Assembly: GCA_017467165.1 (NCBI GenBank)
Contig: JAFTST010000048.1
Span: 1 to 56,451 of the forward strand
Direction of reading: 5' to 3'
DNA: 56,451 nt
From: Clostridia bacterium
GTDB lineage: Bacteria; Bacillota; Clostridia; Oscillospirales; CAG-272
A model generated the notes under the pieces. It made no database searches, was not told the origin of the DNA, and was given only the letters and a program-made list of their open reading frames with translations. Shown in pieces: positions 1 through 8,473 of this stretch. Each line of letters begins with the position of its first letter. The stretch's first letter is position 1. The translations under genes were made by a program, and so were the position numbers.

Positions 1-262
1 AGTAGAAATTGCGTGAGACGAGGCGAAGCGAGCGCGAAGCCCGACGGCGTAGCTACCTACGTCGAGGGTGACAAGTCGATGCTTCAACAAAGTATCACAC
101 AATTGAATGACGACGCGTGGTGACGCGGAAGTCTTCAATATATAGCAATTATGCTGGTTAGTAGAAATTGCGTGAGACGAGGCGAAGCGAGTGCGAAGCC
201 CGACGGCGTAGCTATCTACGTCGAGGGCGACAAGTCGATGCTTCAACAAAGTATCACACAAT
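1..262. repeat. Two direct copies of a ~104-bp hairpin repeat
   Basis: Positions 1-104 and 160-262 are near-identical, differing by a few substitutions, with a 55-bp spacer. Each copy has imperfect inverted ends (AATTGCGTGAGAC at the left; the complement of GTATCACACAATT at the right). The core is a short hairpin, GGCGTAG-n4-CTACGTCGAG. The second copy ends right at the queA stop codon. The array may continue to the left of the window. The core is shared with the repeat array at 11744-12099, so both belong to one dispersed hairpin-repeat family. Confidence 0.85.
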
Positions 263-1345
263 TTATACAATCAGCATACTGTCGCCGAAGGAAAAGAACC
301 TATACCCCTCAGCTACCGCCACCTCGTAGGCGTTCATAACGTTTTCCTTGCCTGCAAGAGCGCTGACGAGCATTATCAGGGTGCTTTCGGGCAGGTGGAA
401 GTTGGTTATCAGAGCGTCGACCGCCTTAAAGCTATAGCCCGGGTAGATGAAAATCGAGGTCGAGCCGCTCATAGCTCTGACCCTGCCGTCGCTATCGCTG
501 ACGCTCTCGAGAACTCGGCAGGAGGTAGTGCCGACGGCTATTATTCTGCCGCCCAGCTTTCTTCTGCGGTTGATTTCCTCTGCGACCTCGTCGGTGATAA
601 CGAAGTACTCGCTGTGCATCAGGTGCTCCTCAATCTTATCCACCTTGACAGGACGGAAGGTGCCAAGACCAACGTGCAGGGTTACCTCGCCGTAGCCGAC
701 CCCCTTCTCTCTTATCCTGTCGAGAAGCTCCTCTGTGAAATGCAGTCCCGCCGTGGGAGCGGCGGCAGAGCCCTCGGTCTTGGCGTAGACAGTCTGATAA
801 TCGTTCTTGTTTTCCAGCTTTTTCGTTATATAAGGCGGCAGGGGCATATTTCCCACAGCGTCGAGCACCTCGTAGATACTCTTGTACCTCTCGGTGTCAT
901 ACTCGAAGCGCACGATACGGTTGCCACCCTCGGCAATTTCGGTCACCACCGCGCGAAGAATTCCCCCGAAGCGAAAGGTGGCGCCTACCTTGGCTCTTTT
1001 TCCGGGGCGCACGAGCGTCTCCCAGCTTCCGTCCTCGAGCATTCTGAGCAGTAACAGCTCCATAGATGAGCCTGTTTTTTCGGTTTCTCCGAGTAGTCTT
1101 GCGGGGATAACCTTAGATGAGTTGACCACCAGCATATCCTCGGGTTTCAGATAGTCGATAATATCGCGGAACACTCTGTGCGAGAGCGAGCCGTCCTTTC
1201 TGTCAAGCACCATAAGCCGACACATATCCCTCACGTCAGACGGGCTCTGGGCAATCAGCTCCTCGGGCAGCTCATAGTAGAAATCGTGTGTCGAAAGGTC
1301 ACATGCAACCCTTTCGTTAGATATATTAATTTCGTTTTTTTCCAT
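263..1345 (-). CDS. queA: S-adenosylmethionine:tRNA ribosyltransferase-isomerase (QueA)
   Basis: QueA transfers and isomerises the ribosyl group of S-adenosylmethionine onto 7-aminomethyl-7-deazaguanine in tRNA, making epoxyqueuosine in the queuosine pathway. The 360-residue product has the family start ([13 protein letters not shown]) after an N-terminal extension of about 20 residues, the central [13 protein letters not shown] segment and the [10 protein letters not shown] and [10 protein letters not shown] blocks. Length is about 15-20 residues over the usual 340 because of that extension, so an internal start is possible. A sigma-A-type promoter lies at 1428-1456 on the minus strand. The downstream end abuts the 1-262 repeat. 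Confidence 0.96.
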   Translation of the reverse strand: MEKNEINISNERVACDLSTHDFYYELPEELIAQSPSDVRDMCRLMVLDRKDGSLSHRVFRDIIDYLKPEDMLVVNSSKVIPARLLGETEKTGSSMELLLLRMLEDGSWETLVRPGKRAKVGATFRFGGILRAVVTEIAEGGNRIVRFEYDTERYKSIYEVLDAVGNMPLPPYITKKLENKNDYQTVYAKTEGSAAAPTAGLHFTEELLDRIREKGVGYGEVTLHVGLGTFRPVKVDKIEEHLMHSEYFVITDEVAEEINRRRKLGGRIIAVGTTSCRVLESVSDSDGRVRAMSGSTSIFIYPGYSFKAVDALITNFHLPESTLIMLVSALAGKENVMNAYEVAVAEGYRFFSFGDSMLIV

Positions 1346-1427
1346 CAGTTGAATAACCTTTTCCTATATTAAACCTTTTTCACCCTCGCGCATAAGATAG
1401 AGTGCGCAGGATATTTTTCCAATTTAG

Positions 1428-1456
1428 AATATAGCACAATTCAGTGACAATTTCAA
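1428..1456 (-). promoter_or_regulatory. Sigma-A-type promoter for queA
   Basis: On the minus strand TTGAAA (1456-1451) and TATATT (1433-1428) are separated by 17 bp, upstream of the queA start at 1345. The spacing is exact and the match to TTGACA/TATAAT is fair. Confidence 0.6.
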
Positions 1457-1482
1457 GTAAGCGTGACAAAAAAGGAGAATAT

Positions 1483-2376
1483 ATGAAAAAACCGATATTT
1501 GAGGGCGTGGGCACGGCTCTTCTGACTCCATTCAAGAATGACAGCATAGACTACGCCACGATGGCGAGATTGATTGACAGACAGATTTCGGCGGGAGTCG
1601 GGGCTGTCGTTGTGGGCGGCACGACGGGCGAGGCGGCGACCCTCACCGACAAGGAAAGACGGGAGCTGTACTCCTGGGCGAGAGAATATACCGAGGGGAA
1701 GATACCCCTGATTCTCGGTACGGGCTCGCCCTCAACCAAGGCGGCAGTCGAATATACCCGCTACGCGAGCGAGCTCGGCGCGGACGGCGCTCTGGTAGTC
1801 ACCCCTTACTACAACAAGGGCACGAGGGAGGGGATAGTCAGACACTACGAAGCGATAGCCGAGGGGGCGGACATTCCCCTGATACTGTACAACGTGCCGA
1901 CGAGGACGGGAGTTGAGCTTGATCCCGAGCTTGTTGAGCGGCTGTGCGAGATACCGACCGTCAGGGCTATAAAGGAAGCCTCGGGTGTCGCGGAGAAGTA
2001 CACCGCCCTCTCGACTCTGACCGACAGAATAGACCTCTACGCAGGCTCTGACGCTATGATATACCTGACGCTCTCTCTGGGCGGCTCGGGTGTTATCTCG
2101 GTGGTGTCAAATCTCTATCCCGAGGACACCGTCAAACTATGTAAATTATACTTTACAGGGGAACGGGAAAAAGCGCTGAAAGCCCAACACAGTATGGCGC
2201 GTCTGATAGATTCGCTCTTCCTCGAAACAAATCCCGCGCCTGTGAAGTACGCGGCATGGAGGGCGGGACTATGCTCACCTGAGATGCGACTGCCTATGTG
2301 GCTGCCTACCGAGAGATGCAGAGCGAAAATTGACAGGGCGGTAGCCGAGTATGAGAAATTGAGGGCGGGCTTATAA
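1483..2376 (+). CDS. dapA: 4-hydroxy-tetrahydrodipicolinate synthase (DapA)
   Basis: DapA condenses pyruvate with aspartate semialdehyde, the first committed step to lysine, meso-diaminopimelate and, in spore formers, dipicolinate. The 297-residue TIM-barrel protein shows GTTGEAATL (pyruvate binding), YNVPTRTG (catalytic Tyr) and RAIKEASG with the Schiff-base lysine. The ATG at 1483 is chosen because AAAGGAG precedes it; the longer frame from 1444 would add residues absent from the family. It stands alone, divergent from queA. Confidence 0.96.
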   Translation: MKKPIFEGVGTALLTPFKNDSIDYATMARLIDRQISAGVGAVVVGGTTGEAATLTDKERRELYSWAREYTEGKIPLILGTGSPSTKAAVEYTRYASELGADGALVVTPYYNKGTREGIVRHYEAIAEGADIPLILYNVPTRTGVELDPELVERLCEIPTVRAIKEASGVAEKYTALSTLTDRIDLYAGSDAMIYLTLSLGGSGVISVVSNLYPEDTVKLCKLYFTGEREKALKAQHSMARLIDSLFLETNPAPVKYAAWRAGLCSPEMRLPMWLPTERCRAKIDRAVAEYEKLRAGL

Positions 2377-2384
2377 GACCACCA

Positions 2385-2414
2385 AAAAAGAGCGGCTCGC
2401 CATCGTGAGCCGCT
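2385..2414 (-). terminator. Terminator between dapA and the NIF3-like gene
   Basis: The hairpin AGCGGCTC-n8-GAGCCGCT (2391-2414) lies between two convergent genes. The T tract follows on the minus-strand side, so it mainly ends the 3264-to-2503 transcript and probably also stops dapA read-through. Confidence 0.7.
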
Positions 2415-2502
2415 TGGGTTATTGAATGTATTGGGCTGTTATATGTTGCACCGGTATTTAACCGCATTTTCGTCACACGGGTGCACTCTGTGCGGTCTGA
2501 AA

Positions 2503-3264
2503 TTATATCAGCCTTATCATATTGGACGAGCGTACCTCGACGTACATTTCGTGGTCAAGGTGATACAGTAGCGACTGGAAAAAGGCTGTCACAGGGTGCT
2601 CGGTGAAAAAGTGTCCCGCTTCGAGAAGGTTGATGCCCATCTCGCTCGCCTCTGCCATAACGTTGTAGCCTATTCTGCCCGACACGAAGGTATCAGCACC
2701 CATCTCGAGCGCCGCGCCAAGATAGCTCTTTCCGTCACCGCCGACAACGGCAACTCGCTGTACCGGGATACAGGCGTCTGCAACCTTGACTCCGTCGCAG
2801 TCGAGCAGCCCCTTGAGAAGATAAGAGAAGTCCTCCATACTTAACTCCTCGTCGAGCTCGCCTATTCTTCCAAGTCCGCCCTCGCCGAAGGGGACGGCAT
2901 TTTTGATGCCGATAATCTCACACAGGGTGTCATTGACACCGCCCTCGACCTTGTCGGCTCTCGTGTGGAAGGAGATAACGGCGATATCGTGCTTGATGAG
3001 CTTGATAACCTTTCTCGCTATGTGGTCATCCTCGGTGAGATTCTTCAAGGGCTTGAAAATCAATGGGTGGTGCGAGAGAATGAGGTCAATACCGCCCGCT
3101 ATGGCGTAGTCAACCATCTCCTCGGTGACGTCAAGGGTAACCAGCGCCCTCTTCACCTCTCTCGTATCGTCTGACGCGCACATAAGCCCGTCGTTGTCCC
3201 ACGCCTCAGCGAGCGCGTCGGGTATTCTCTCAATGAGGCTATCGTATATTTCCCTGACTGTCAT
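2503..3264 (-). CDS. NIF3/YqfO-family dinuclear metal-binding protein
   Basis: Member of the NIF3-like family, which is conserved in nearly all bacteria and folds around a dinuclear metal site; the substrate is unsettled. The 253-residue protein carries the metal-ligand blocks SHHPLIF, the SFHTRADKVEGGVND stretch, and EAGHFFTEH near the C-terminus. It is the short form without the PII-like insertion of Bacillus YqfO. It lies just downstream of trmK on the same strand, the usual Gram-positive pairing, and likely shares the promoter at 4262-4290. Confidence 0.92.
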   Translation of the reverse strand: MTVREIYDSLIERIPDALAEAWDNDGLMCASDDTREVKRALVTLDVTEEMVDYAIAGGIDLILSHHPLIFKPLKNLTEDDHIARKVIKLIKHDIAVISFHTRADKVEGGVNDTLCEIIGIKNAVPFGEGGLGRIGELDEELSMEDFSYLLKGLLDCDGVKVADACIPVQRVAVVGGDGKSYLGAALEMGADTFVSGRIGYNVMAEASEMGINLLEAGHFFTEHPVTAFFQSLLYHLDHEMYVEVRSSNMIRLI

Positions 3265-3337
3265 AGTATCAGCTTCCCTTCTTGTATAGTTTTGTTTTCA
3301 TTTTTTGGGTAGTTAGTTCTCGGAAAATTTCACACGG

Positions 3338-4027
3338 CTATGAGTATTTCTCGATTTCAGCTCTTATCGAAATGATAATTTTCAGAAGCGCGCCGTCCTC
3401 CTCGCCTGCCTCAAGCCTACCGCGGTAAGCCCGCTCGAATGAGGCGAGCCTTGCTTTCATATATCCGAGGTACGCGCCAATATCGCTCTCTCTTGGAGCG
3501 CATAAGCCCAGCGCCGCCGACAGCTCGTCGCTCTCTCTTTTCTTTCCGTCATACTCTGAAAGCAAGGTCAGATAAAACCTACCGAGGCTCTCGGTATATC
3601 TTTCCTCAAGGGTGCGAAAGCCCAGTGAGTCAAGCGCGCGCCTCAACGCCTCGGGACGAGTCATCGGCTGTGTTATCAGCCTGACCCCCTCCCTGCGAAT
3701 AGCGGGCGCCTCGATAATTCTAGCGATAAGCTCGCCGCCCATACCGCAGACCGCGACGTCGGTTATCCCAAGCCCCTCGAGCCCCAGAGCGCCGTCGGTC
3801 AGGTAGAAGTCCACCCTGTCGGAAAGCCCCTCAGCTCTGACGCTCTCTCGAGCAGACTCCAGCGGATGCTCGTTGATATCTGTGAGCACCGCCCTTTCGA
3901 TAATTCCGTTTTTCAACAAAAATACGGGCAGGTAGCCGTGATCCGTGCCTATATCGGCGAATACGGCGCCTGCCCTGACGTATTCCGCGGCGGAAAGAAG
4001 CCGCGCATCAATTCGGCTCGTCGCCAT
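3338..4027 (-). CDS. trmK: tRNA (adenine22-N1)-methyltransferase TrmK
   Basis: TrmK methylates N1 of A22 in the D-arm of tRNA using S-adenosylmethionine. The 229-residue product has the Rossmann SAM motif FADIGTDHGYLPVFL near residue 23, a DINEHPL acidic loop, and CGMGGELIARII followed by TQPMTRPEALR. The C-terminal half is helical, as in the family. The start codon overlaps the stop of the upstream redox-disulfide gene (TAATG), so the two are translationally coupled. Confidence 0.93.
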   Translation of the reverse strand: MATSRIDARLLSAAEYVRAGAVFADIGTDHGYLPVFLLKNGIIERAVLTDINEHPLESARESVRAEGLSDRVDFYLTDGALGLEGLGITDVAVCGMGGELIARIIEAPAIRREGVRLITQPMTRPEALRRALDSLGFRTLEERYTESLGRFYLTLLSEYDGKKRESDELSAALGLCAPRESDIGAYLGYMKARLASFERAYRGRLEAGEEDGALLKIIISIRAEIEKYS

Positions 4028-4227
4028 TATTTCGTGGAGAGATAGTTGTTAATCTTCTCTACAAGCTCGTCGGCGTCGGTGCCGTGCACCATACAAGCCT
4101 CCTCGATGGTCTCGCCTCTGGAATGAGGACAGCCAAGGCAGTGCATACCTATCTCGAAGAAGAAGCGCGCGGTTTCAACGTCGTAGTCAAGAATATCGCC
4201 GATAAGCGTCTTTTTGGTTACTATCAT
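4027..4227 (-). CDS. Hybrid-cluster-protein-associated redox disulfide domain protein (DUF1858)
   Basis: A 66-residue single-domain protein. It has the DUF1858 pattern: an N-terminal helix, then GMHCLGCPHSRGETIEEAC with a CxxC pair, then a helix (DADELVEKINNYL). The family often sits near hybrid cluster protein genes or is fused to other redox proteins. The CxxC is thought to be redox active or to bind metal, but no reaction is established. First gene of a three-gene minus-strand operon with trmK and the NIF3-like gene. Confidence 0.85.
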   Translation of the reverse strand: MIVTKKTLIGDILDYDVETARFFFEIGMHCLGCPHSRGETIEEACMVHGTDADELVEKINNYLSTK

Positions 4228-4261
4228 TTCAAATTACCTCACTATGTTTTTTTCCAAGGGT

Positions 4262-4290
4262 AGTATAACACACACGAGGGGAAAAATCAA
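4262..4290 (-). promoter_or_regulatory. Promoter of the DUF1858-trmK-NIF3 operon
   Basis: Minus strand TTGATT (4290-4285), 17-bp spacer, TATACT (4267-4262), about 35 bp before the ATG at 4227. It lies back to back with the prfB promoter. Confidence 0.7.
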
Positions 4291-4326
4291 TAGATATTTT
4301 AAAATACCAATTTTTTTCGTCGGGGC

Positions 4327-4355
4327 TTTACAACGGCGGGAAAATATGCTAAAAT
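4327..4355 (+). promoter_or_regulatory. Promoter of prfB
   Basis: TTTACA (4327-4332), 17-bp spacer, TGCTAAAAT-type extended -10 (TAAAAT 4350-4355), 36 bp ahead of the prfB start. Confidence 0.65.
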
Positions 4356-4390
4356 ACTATGGATATATACTGCGAAAGGAACCGATATAT

Positions 4391-5509
4391 ATGATTGTTG
4401 CGCTTGAGGAATGCAAGAGGAGGCTGATAGCGCTCGGCGACGTGCTCGTTGAGCTTGGAAATCAGCTGAGAATAGATGAAGCCAGAGAAAGAGCTCAGGA
4501 GCTCGAGAGAGAAACTATGGTACAGGATTTCTGGGGTGATGCGGAAAAATCCTCCAGGGTTCTGCGTGAGATAAAGCAATTAAAGGACAAGGTCGAGCAC
4601 TACGAGAACCTCTGCTCGAGGCACGAGGACGCCGTTACCCTCTGCGAGATGGCTATTGAGGCGGGCGACGAGGACTCGGTTGAGGAGGTCGTGTCCGAGA
4701 CCGACTATATCGAAAAGGAGGCTGAGAGGTGTCGCATTGAGGTGCTTCTCTCGGGGCCCTATGACAGAAATAACGCTATTCTCTCCTTCCACCCGGGAGC
4801 GGGCGGCACAGAGGCTCAGGACTGGGCTTCTATGCTCTACCGTATGCACACGAGATGGGCGGAAAAGAGCGGCTTCACCGTCAAGCTCATTGACTGGCTG
4901 GACGGCGACCAGGCAGGACTGAAGTCCGCTACGGTTATGATAGAGGGCATCAACGCCTACGGCTACCTCAAGAGCGAGAACGGAGTGCACAGGCTCGTGC
5001 GCGTTTCCCCCTTTGATGCCTCGGGAAGAAGACAGACCTCCTTCGCATCGGTGGAGGTTATGCCCGAGTTCGAGGACGACGACACCATCGAGCTTCGTGA
5101 CGAGGATCTCGAAATCACCGCTCACCGCTCCAGCGGCGCGGGCGGTCAGCATATCAACAAGACCGACTCTGCTATCCGTATCGTGCACAAGCCCACGGGC
5201 ATCGTCGTCGGCTGTCAGACCGAGCGCAGTCAGCTTCAGAACAAGGAAACAGCCCTCAAAATGCTCAAGGCGAAGCTCATGGAAATCAAAATCCGCGAGA
5301 AGCTCGACAGAATCGAGGACATTCAGGGCAACAAGGTCAATATTGAGTGGGGCAGCCAGATAAGAAACTACGTTTTCATGCCCTACACTCTGGTCAAGGA
5401 CACGCGCACGGGCTACGAGGACGGAAACGTCGACTCTGTTATGGACGGAAATATCGACGAGTTCATCAACGCGTACCTGAAGCATATCTCCCAGGGCGAG
5501 AAAAAGTAA
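4391..5509 (+). CDS. prfB: Peptide chain release factor 2 (RF2)
   Basis: RF2 recognises UGA and UAA stop codons and triggers peptidyl-tRNA hydrolysis. The 372-residue frame contains the SPF recognition tripeptide (VRVSPFDASGRRQTS) and the catalytic GGQ loop (SSGAGGQHINKTDSA). The start is ATG 4391; the longer frame from 4214 runs through the promoter. Unlike many prfB genes it is one uninterrupted frame. The N-terminal region (codons 20-30) has no in-frame UGA and no CUU-UGA slippery site, so the usual autoregulatory +1 frameshift is absent. Followed by two strong hairpins. Confidence 0.96.
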   Translation: MIVALEECKRRLIALGDVLVELGNQLRIDEARERAQELERETMVQDFWGDAEKSSRVLREIKQLKDKVEHYENLCSRHEDAVTLCEMAIEAGDEDSVEEVVSETDYIEKEAERCRIEVLLSGPYDRNNAILSFHPGAGGTEAQDWASMLYRMHTRWAEKSGFTVKLIDWLDGDQAGLKSATVMIEGINAYGYLKSENGVHRLVRVSPFDASGRRQTSFASVEVMPEFEDDDTIELRDEDLEITAHRSSGAGGQHINKTDSAIRIVHKPTGIVVGCQTERSQLQNKETALKMLKAKLMEIKIREKLDRIEDIQGNKVNIEWGSQIRNYVFMPYTLVKDTRTGYEDGNVDSVMDGNIDEFINAYLKHISQGEKK

Positions 5510-5592
5510 TTTTTCCAAAAATCCCAAGAGGCGTGTGAGTGGCGCGTCACAGAGAAAAGTCGGGCGGGTGCGCCTTGATGAAAAAATATAAA

Positions 5593-5657
5593 GGCTCTCT
5601 TCCACAGCGAGAGCCGAAAAGCGCGGGGCTGAGTCGCCAAGGACTCAGCCCCTTTTT
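5593..5657. terminator. Paired terminator hairpins between prfB and the M16 peptidase
   Basis: Two hairpins in tandem between convergent genes: GGCTCTC-n9-GAGAGCC (5593-5615), and GGGGCTGAGTC-n6-GACTCAGCCCC (5625-5652) followed by TTTTT. The second is a canonical plus-strand terminator for prfB. Confidence 0.85.
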
Positions 5658-5664
5658 AATAGGT

Positions 5665-6930
5665 CTATAACAGCTCGTCGATAAGCCCACTCAGTATGCC
5701 GACGTCGGTTTTTCTGCCGCACTTGATAGCTACCGTGAGGTTGTCCCGAGTGAATACCGTGCGGGAAAAATCACGCACGTCCTCTGCTGTAACCGAGGAA
5801 TAAGCGCGGGCTCTTGATTCAATATCGGGAAAGCCGAGCCCCAGAAAATGATTATCGTACGCCATAGTGAAGTTGAGGTCCCTCGGGTCGTCGAGGAGCA
5901 TAGCCTCGTTGTCGGTATGCGCCGCCAGCATCAGTCTGTCGGTGGGGAGAAGCTCGTTTTTCATCCGTGAGAGCACCCCGAGGGCACACCTGAGAGCCTG
6001 CTCGAGTCTTGATGGGGTCACCTCGAAGGTGAGGTAGATATATCCGATATTCTTATACACCGCAGAGCCGCCGTCAAGGTCATATATGAGCCCTCTTTTC
6101 TCGGAAAGCTCAAGGAAAAGCTCCGAGGAATATCCGCCGAGCAGAATCTTGTACACCTGCTCGGAAAGTATTTGTCCGTGGCGGGCGACGTCTATATCAA
6201 ATGTAAGCCTGACTTTACACGACTCGCCGTTTTTTCTGTATATCGCGCCTCCTCTTTTTCCAAATTCGCGCGGCACGGGTGCCACCGTTTCCTTTTTCTC
6301 ACCCTCATACAGCTCGCCTCTGCCAAAAAGCTCATCAAGTGTGTCGAGGTCCTCCTCCGAGAAGGCTCCCGTCAGGTATAAAAAGAGATTATCCGCCGTG
6401 AAAACACTCCTCCTGTACCTCTCGATATACCGCCGCGACATTTTCGAGATGCTCCCCGAGGTGCCTGTGATAAATCTTGATAACGAGGAGTCCGGAAAGG
6501 CGCTTGACATAGCGAATGAGTCAAGCGAGCTACGCTCGTCGCTCTCCCTTATCTCCGCGCGGATTCTCTGCCGCTCGGACTCCACCTCACCGGCGGGAAG
6601 CTGTATCGGTGAGAGAAGACGCGAGAAAATCTCTGCCGCTATCCGAAAATTCTTCGGCGCGCCAGATATATAAAACTGTACCATATCGGTTGAGGTTGTC
6701 GCGTTGAAGTCAAGACCGTGCTTATCAAGCAGCCTGTACGCCTCGCCGTCCAGAAGATAATTTATATTTCTTATCGAAAGGTGCTCAAGAAAATGGCAGA
6801 CTCCGCTCTCCGACTCGGACTCATGGAGGCTTCCGCATCTGAGATACAGGGAAATCATGAAGCTGTGCGTGCCCTCTGTCCTGTAGCTGTAGAGCGGCAT
6901 ACCGTTTTTGAGTATTCTCTTTTTCTCCAT
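5665..6930 (-). CDS. M16-family zinc metallopeptidase
   Basis: A 421-residue, pitrilysin-like peptidase of the short (mitochondrial-processing-peptidase-like) class. The inverted zinc motif is intact: H46-F-L-E49-H50, with a downstream acidic ligand in the AEIRESDE stretch around residue 125. The C-terminal half carries the usual second M16 domain with the GGYSSELFLELSEKRGLIYD segment. There is no signal peptide, so it is cytoplasmic. The substrate is unknown. Divergent from the RsmF-like gene, with its own promoter. Confidence 0.92.
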   Translation of the reverse strand: MEKKRILKNGMPLYSYRTEGTHSFMISLYLRCGSLHESESESGVCHFLEHLSIRNINYLLDGEAYRLLDKHGLDFNATTSTDMVQFYISGAPKNFRIAAEIFSRLLSPIQLPAGEVESERQRIRAEIRESDERSSLDSFAMSSAFPDSSLSRFITGTSGSISKMSRRYIERYRRSVFTADNLFLYLTGAFSEEDLDTLDELFGRGELYEGEKKETVAPVPREFGKRGGAIYRKNGESCKVRLTFDIDVARHGQILSEQVYKILLGGYSSELFLELSEKRGLIYDLDGGSAVYKNIGYIYLTFEVTPSRLEQALRCALGVLSRMKNELLPTDRLMLAAHTDNEAMLLDDPRDLNFTMAYDNHFLGLGFPDIESRARAYSSVTAEDVRDFSRTVFTRDNLTVAIKCGRKTDVGILSGLIDELL

Positions 6931-6955
6931 ACGAGTCCCCCTTCCTTTTTTCTAT

Positions 6956-6984
6956 ATTCTAGCACACCCGTCCTCTCAAATCAA
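6956..6984 (-). promoter_or_regulatory. Promoter of the M16 peptidase gene
   Basis: Minus strand TTGATT (6984-6979), 17-bp spacer, TAGAAT (6961-6956). Its -35 overlaps the 16-bp palindrome at 6981-6996. Confidence 0.6.
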
Positions 6985-6996
6985 TATTAATATTGA
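6981..6996. promoter_or_regulatory. Perfect 16-bp AT palindrome between divergent promoters
   Basis: TCAATATTAATATTGA is a perfect palindrome lying over the -35 of the minus-strand promoter and 31 bp before the -35 of the plus-strand one. A dimeric regulator is a possible reader, but an AT-rich palindrome can also arise by chance. Confidence 0.3.
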
Positions 6997-7026
6997 ATTT
7001 GACGAAGAATTATATTCCCTCCAAGA

Positions 7027-7055
7027 TTGACAAGCGGGTTAAAATATTATATAAT
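7027..7055 (+). promoter_or_regulatory. Promoter of the RsmF-like / ppiC / ylmH / rsmG cluster
   Basis: TTGACA (7027-7032), 17-bp spacer, TATAAT (7050-7055): both hexamers match consensus. The first start codon is 33 bp downstream. Confidence 0.85.
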
Positions 7056-7087
7056 TTTGTAGAAAGAAATACGAGAGGAGAAAAACG

Positions 7088-8449
7088 ATGCTTCCCGAGG
7101 GCTTTTTGATTCGCGCCAAGGCGCTTCTTGGCGAGGACTATGACAAATTTATAGAAGCCCTCAGCTTGCCCGCCGAGCGCGGCATCAGGGTCAACAGAAT
7201 CAAGGCCGAACCGAGCCTCTGCTCTCTTCTTCTCGGCGACGGGATAACCCCCATTCCCTACTGCGAGGGCGGATTTATCCTCGAGGACGACAGGCGTCTT
7301 GGGATAAGCCCCGAGCACCACGCGGGAATGATATACGCGCAGGACCCGGGCGCTATGGCGACACTCTCCGCGCTGGACTTACCCGAGGATGCCTGGGTGT
7401 GCGACCTGTGCGCCGCCCCGGGTGGAAAATCGGGACAGATAGCGGAAAAAATCCCGAAGGGCTTTCTCCTTTCCAACGAGTACGTGCCAAAGAGGGCTAA
7501 AATCGTAGTAGGCAACTTCGAGCGGCTGGGTGTGAAAAACGCCGTTGTAACCTCTCTTGACACGCGGGAGCTTTCTGAGATGTTCTCCTGCGTCTTTGAC
7601 CTGGTTGTAGCCGACGCGCCCTGCTCGGGCGAGGGTATGTTCAGAAAAAACGAGCTCGCGCTCACCGAGTGGAGCCTTGACAATATCCTGCTCTGCCAGA
7701 GGAGGCAGGAGTATATACTCGACAACGCCGCGTCTATGGTCAGGTCGGGCGGCAGACTACTGTATTCCACCTGCACCTACGCGCCGGAGGAAAATGAGAT
7801 AGTAGTCACGAGGTTTCTCGAGCGTCACCCCGAGTTTTCCATCATTCCCGTCAAGCAGGCTCTGGCTCGGGCAACCGCTGACGGCATCCGCTCACCCGAG
7901 ACTGACGCTATGGGGATTGAGCTGACGAGAAGATTCTACCCTCATATATCGCGCGGCGAGGGACAGTATATCGCACTGCTCGAAAAAAGGGACACGGGCG
8001 AGAGTCCGAAGATTCTCTATAAGGACACTTCGCAGCCTCTTAGCAGGACTGAGAGGCAGATAGTCGACGCCTTCCTTCTTGAATGTATGGACAAGCTGCC
8101 TGATGGCAGGCTCGCCAAGGTGGGCGAAAACATAGTTTTAATTCCGCACGGGTGCCCTATTCCGCCAAAATCGGTATTTATGTCGGGCATACTTCTCGGC
8201 GAAATATCCGGCGGAAGGCTCAAGCCCTCGCATCATTTTTTCTCCGCCTACGGCAGACTTTTCAAGCGCCGGGTCAGGCTTACCCGGGGCGATGCGAGAG
8301 TGGAAAAATACCTCTTGGGCGAGGAGATTGACGCGGATATACCGAGCGGCTGGTGCGCTGTGCTCTATGAGGGCGCGCCTCTCGGCGGAGGCAAGGCTTC
8401 GGGCGGCAGGGTGAAAAACCACTACCCCAAGGGACTGAGAAACAGATAA
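7088..8449 (+). CDS. NOL1/NOP2/Sun-family RNA m5C methyltransferase (RsmF/RsmB-like)
   Basis: SAM-dependent RNA cytosine-C5 methyltransferase, probably acting on 16S rRNA. The 453-residue protein has the SAM loop CDLCAAPGGKSGQIA, the PCSGEGMF motif with one conserved Cys, and the STCTYAPEENE motif with the second, catalytic Cys. The C-terminal 130 residues resemble the RsmF-type RNA-binding extension. It is the first gene of a plus-strand cluster; the next gene starts 24 bp after its stop. The exact target base cannot be read from sequence. Confidence 0.9.
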   Translation: MLPEGFLIRAKALLGEDYDKFIEALSLPAERGIRVNRIKAEPSLCSLLLGDGITPIPYCEGGFILEDDRRLGISPEHHAGMIYAQDPGAMATLSALDLPEDAWVCDLCAAPGGKSGQIAEKIPKGFLLSNEYVPKRAKIVVGNFERLGVKNAVVTSLDTRELSEMFSCVFDLVVADAPCSGEGMFRKNELALTEWSLDNILLCQRRQEYILDNAASMVRSGGRLLYSTCTYAPEENEIVVTRFLERHPEFSIIPVKQALARATADGIRSPETDAMGIELTRRFYPHISRGEGQYIALLEKRDTGESPKILYKDTSQPLSRTERQIVDAFLLECMDKLPDGRLAKVGENIVLIPHGCPIPPKSVFMSGILLGEISGGRLKPSHHFFSAYGRLFKRRVRLTRGDARVEKYLLGEEIDADIPSGWCAVLYEGAPLGGGKASGGRVKNHYPKGLRNR

Positions 8450-8473
8450 TATAACAGAAAAAGGAGTATATCA

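Noticed and set aside
1..262. Possible CRISPR-like direct repeat pair
   Set aside because: Only two 104-bp copies with an internal hairpin and no short regularly spaced repeats; this is a dispersed hairpin repeat.
4580..5605. 341-codon frame on the minus strand over prfB
   Set aside because: Antisense of a well-conserved gene; no ribosome binding site or recognisable content.
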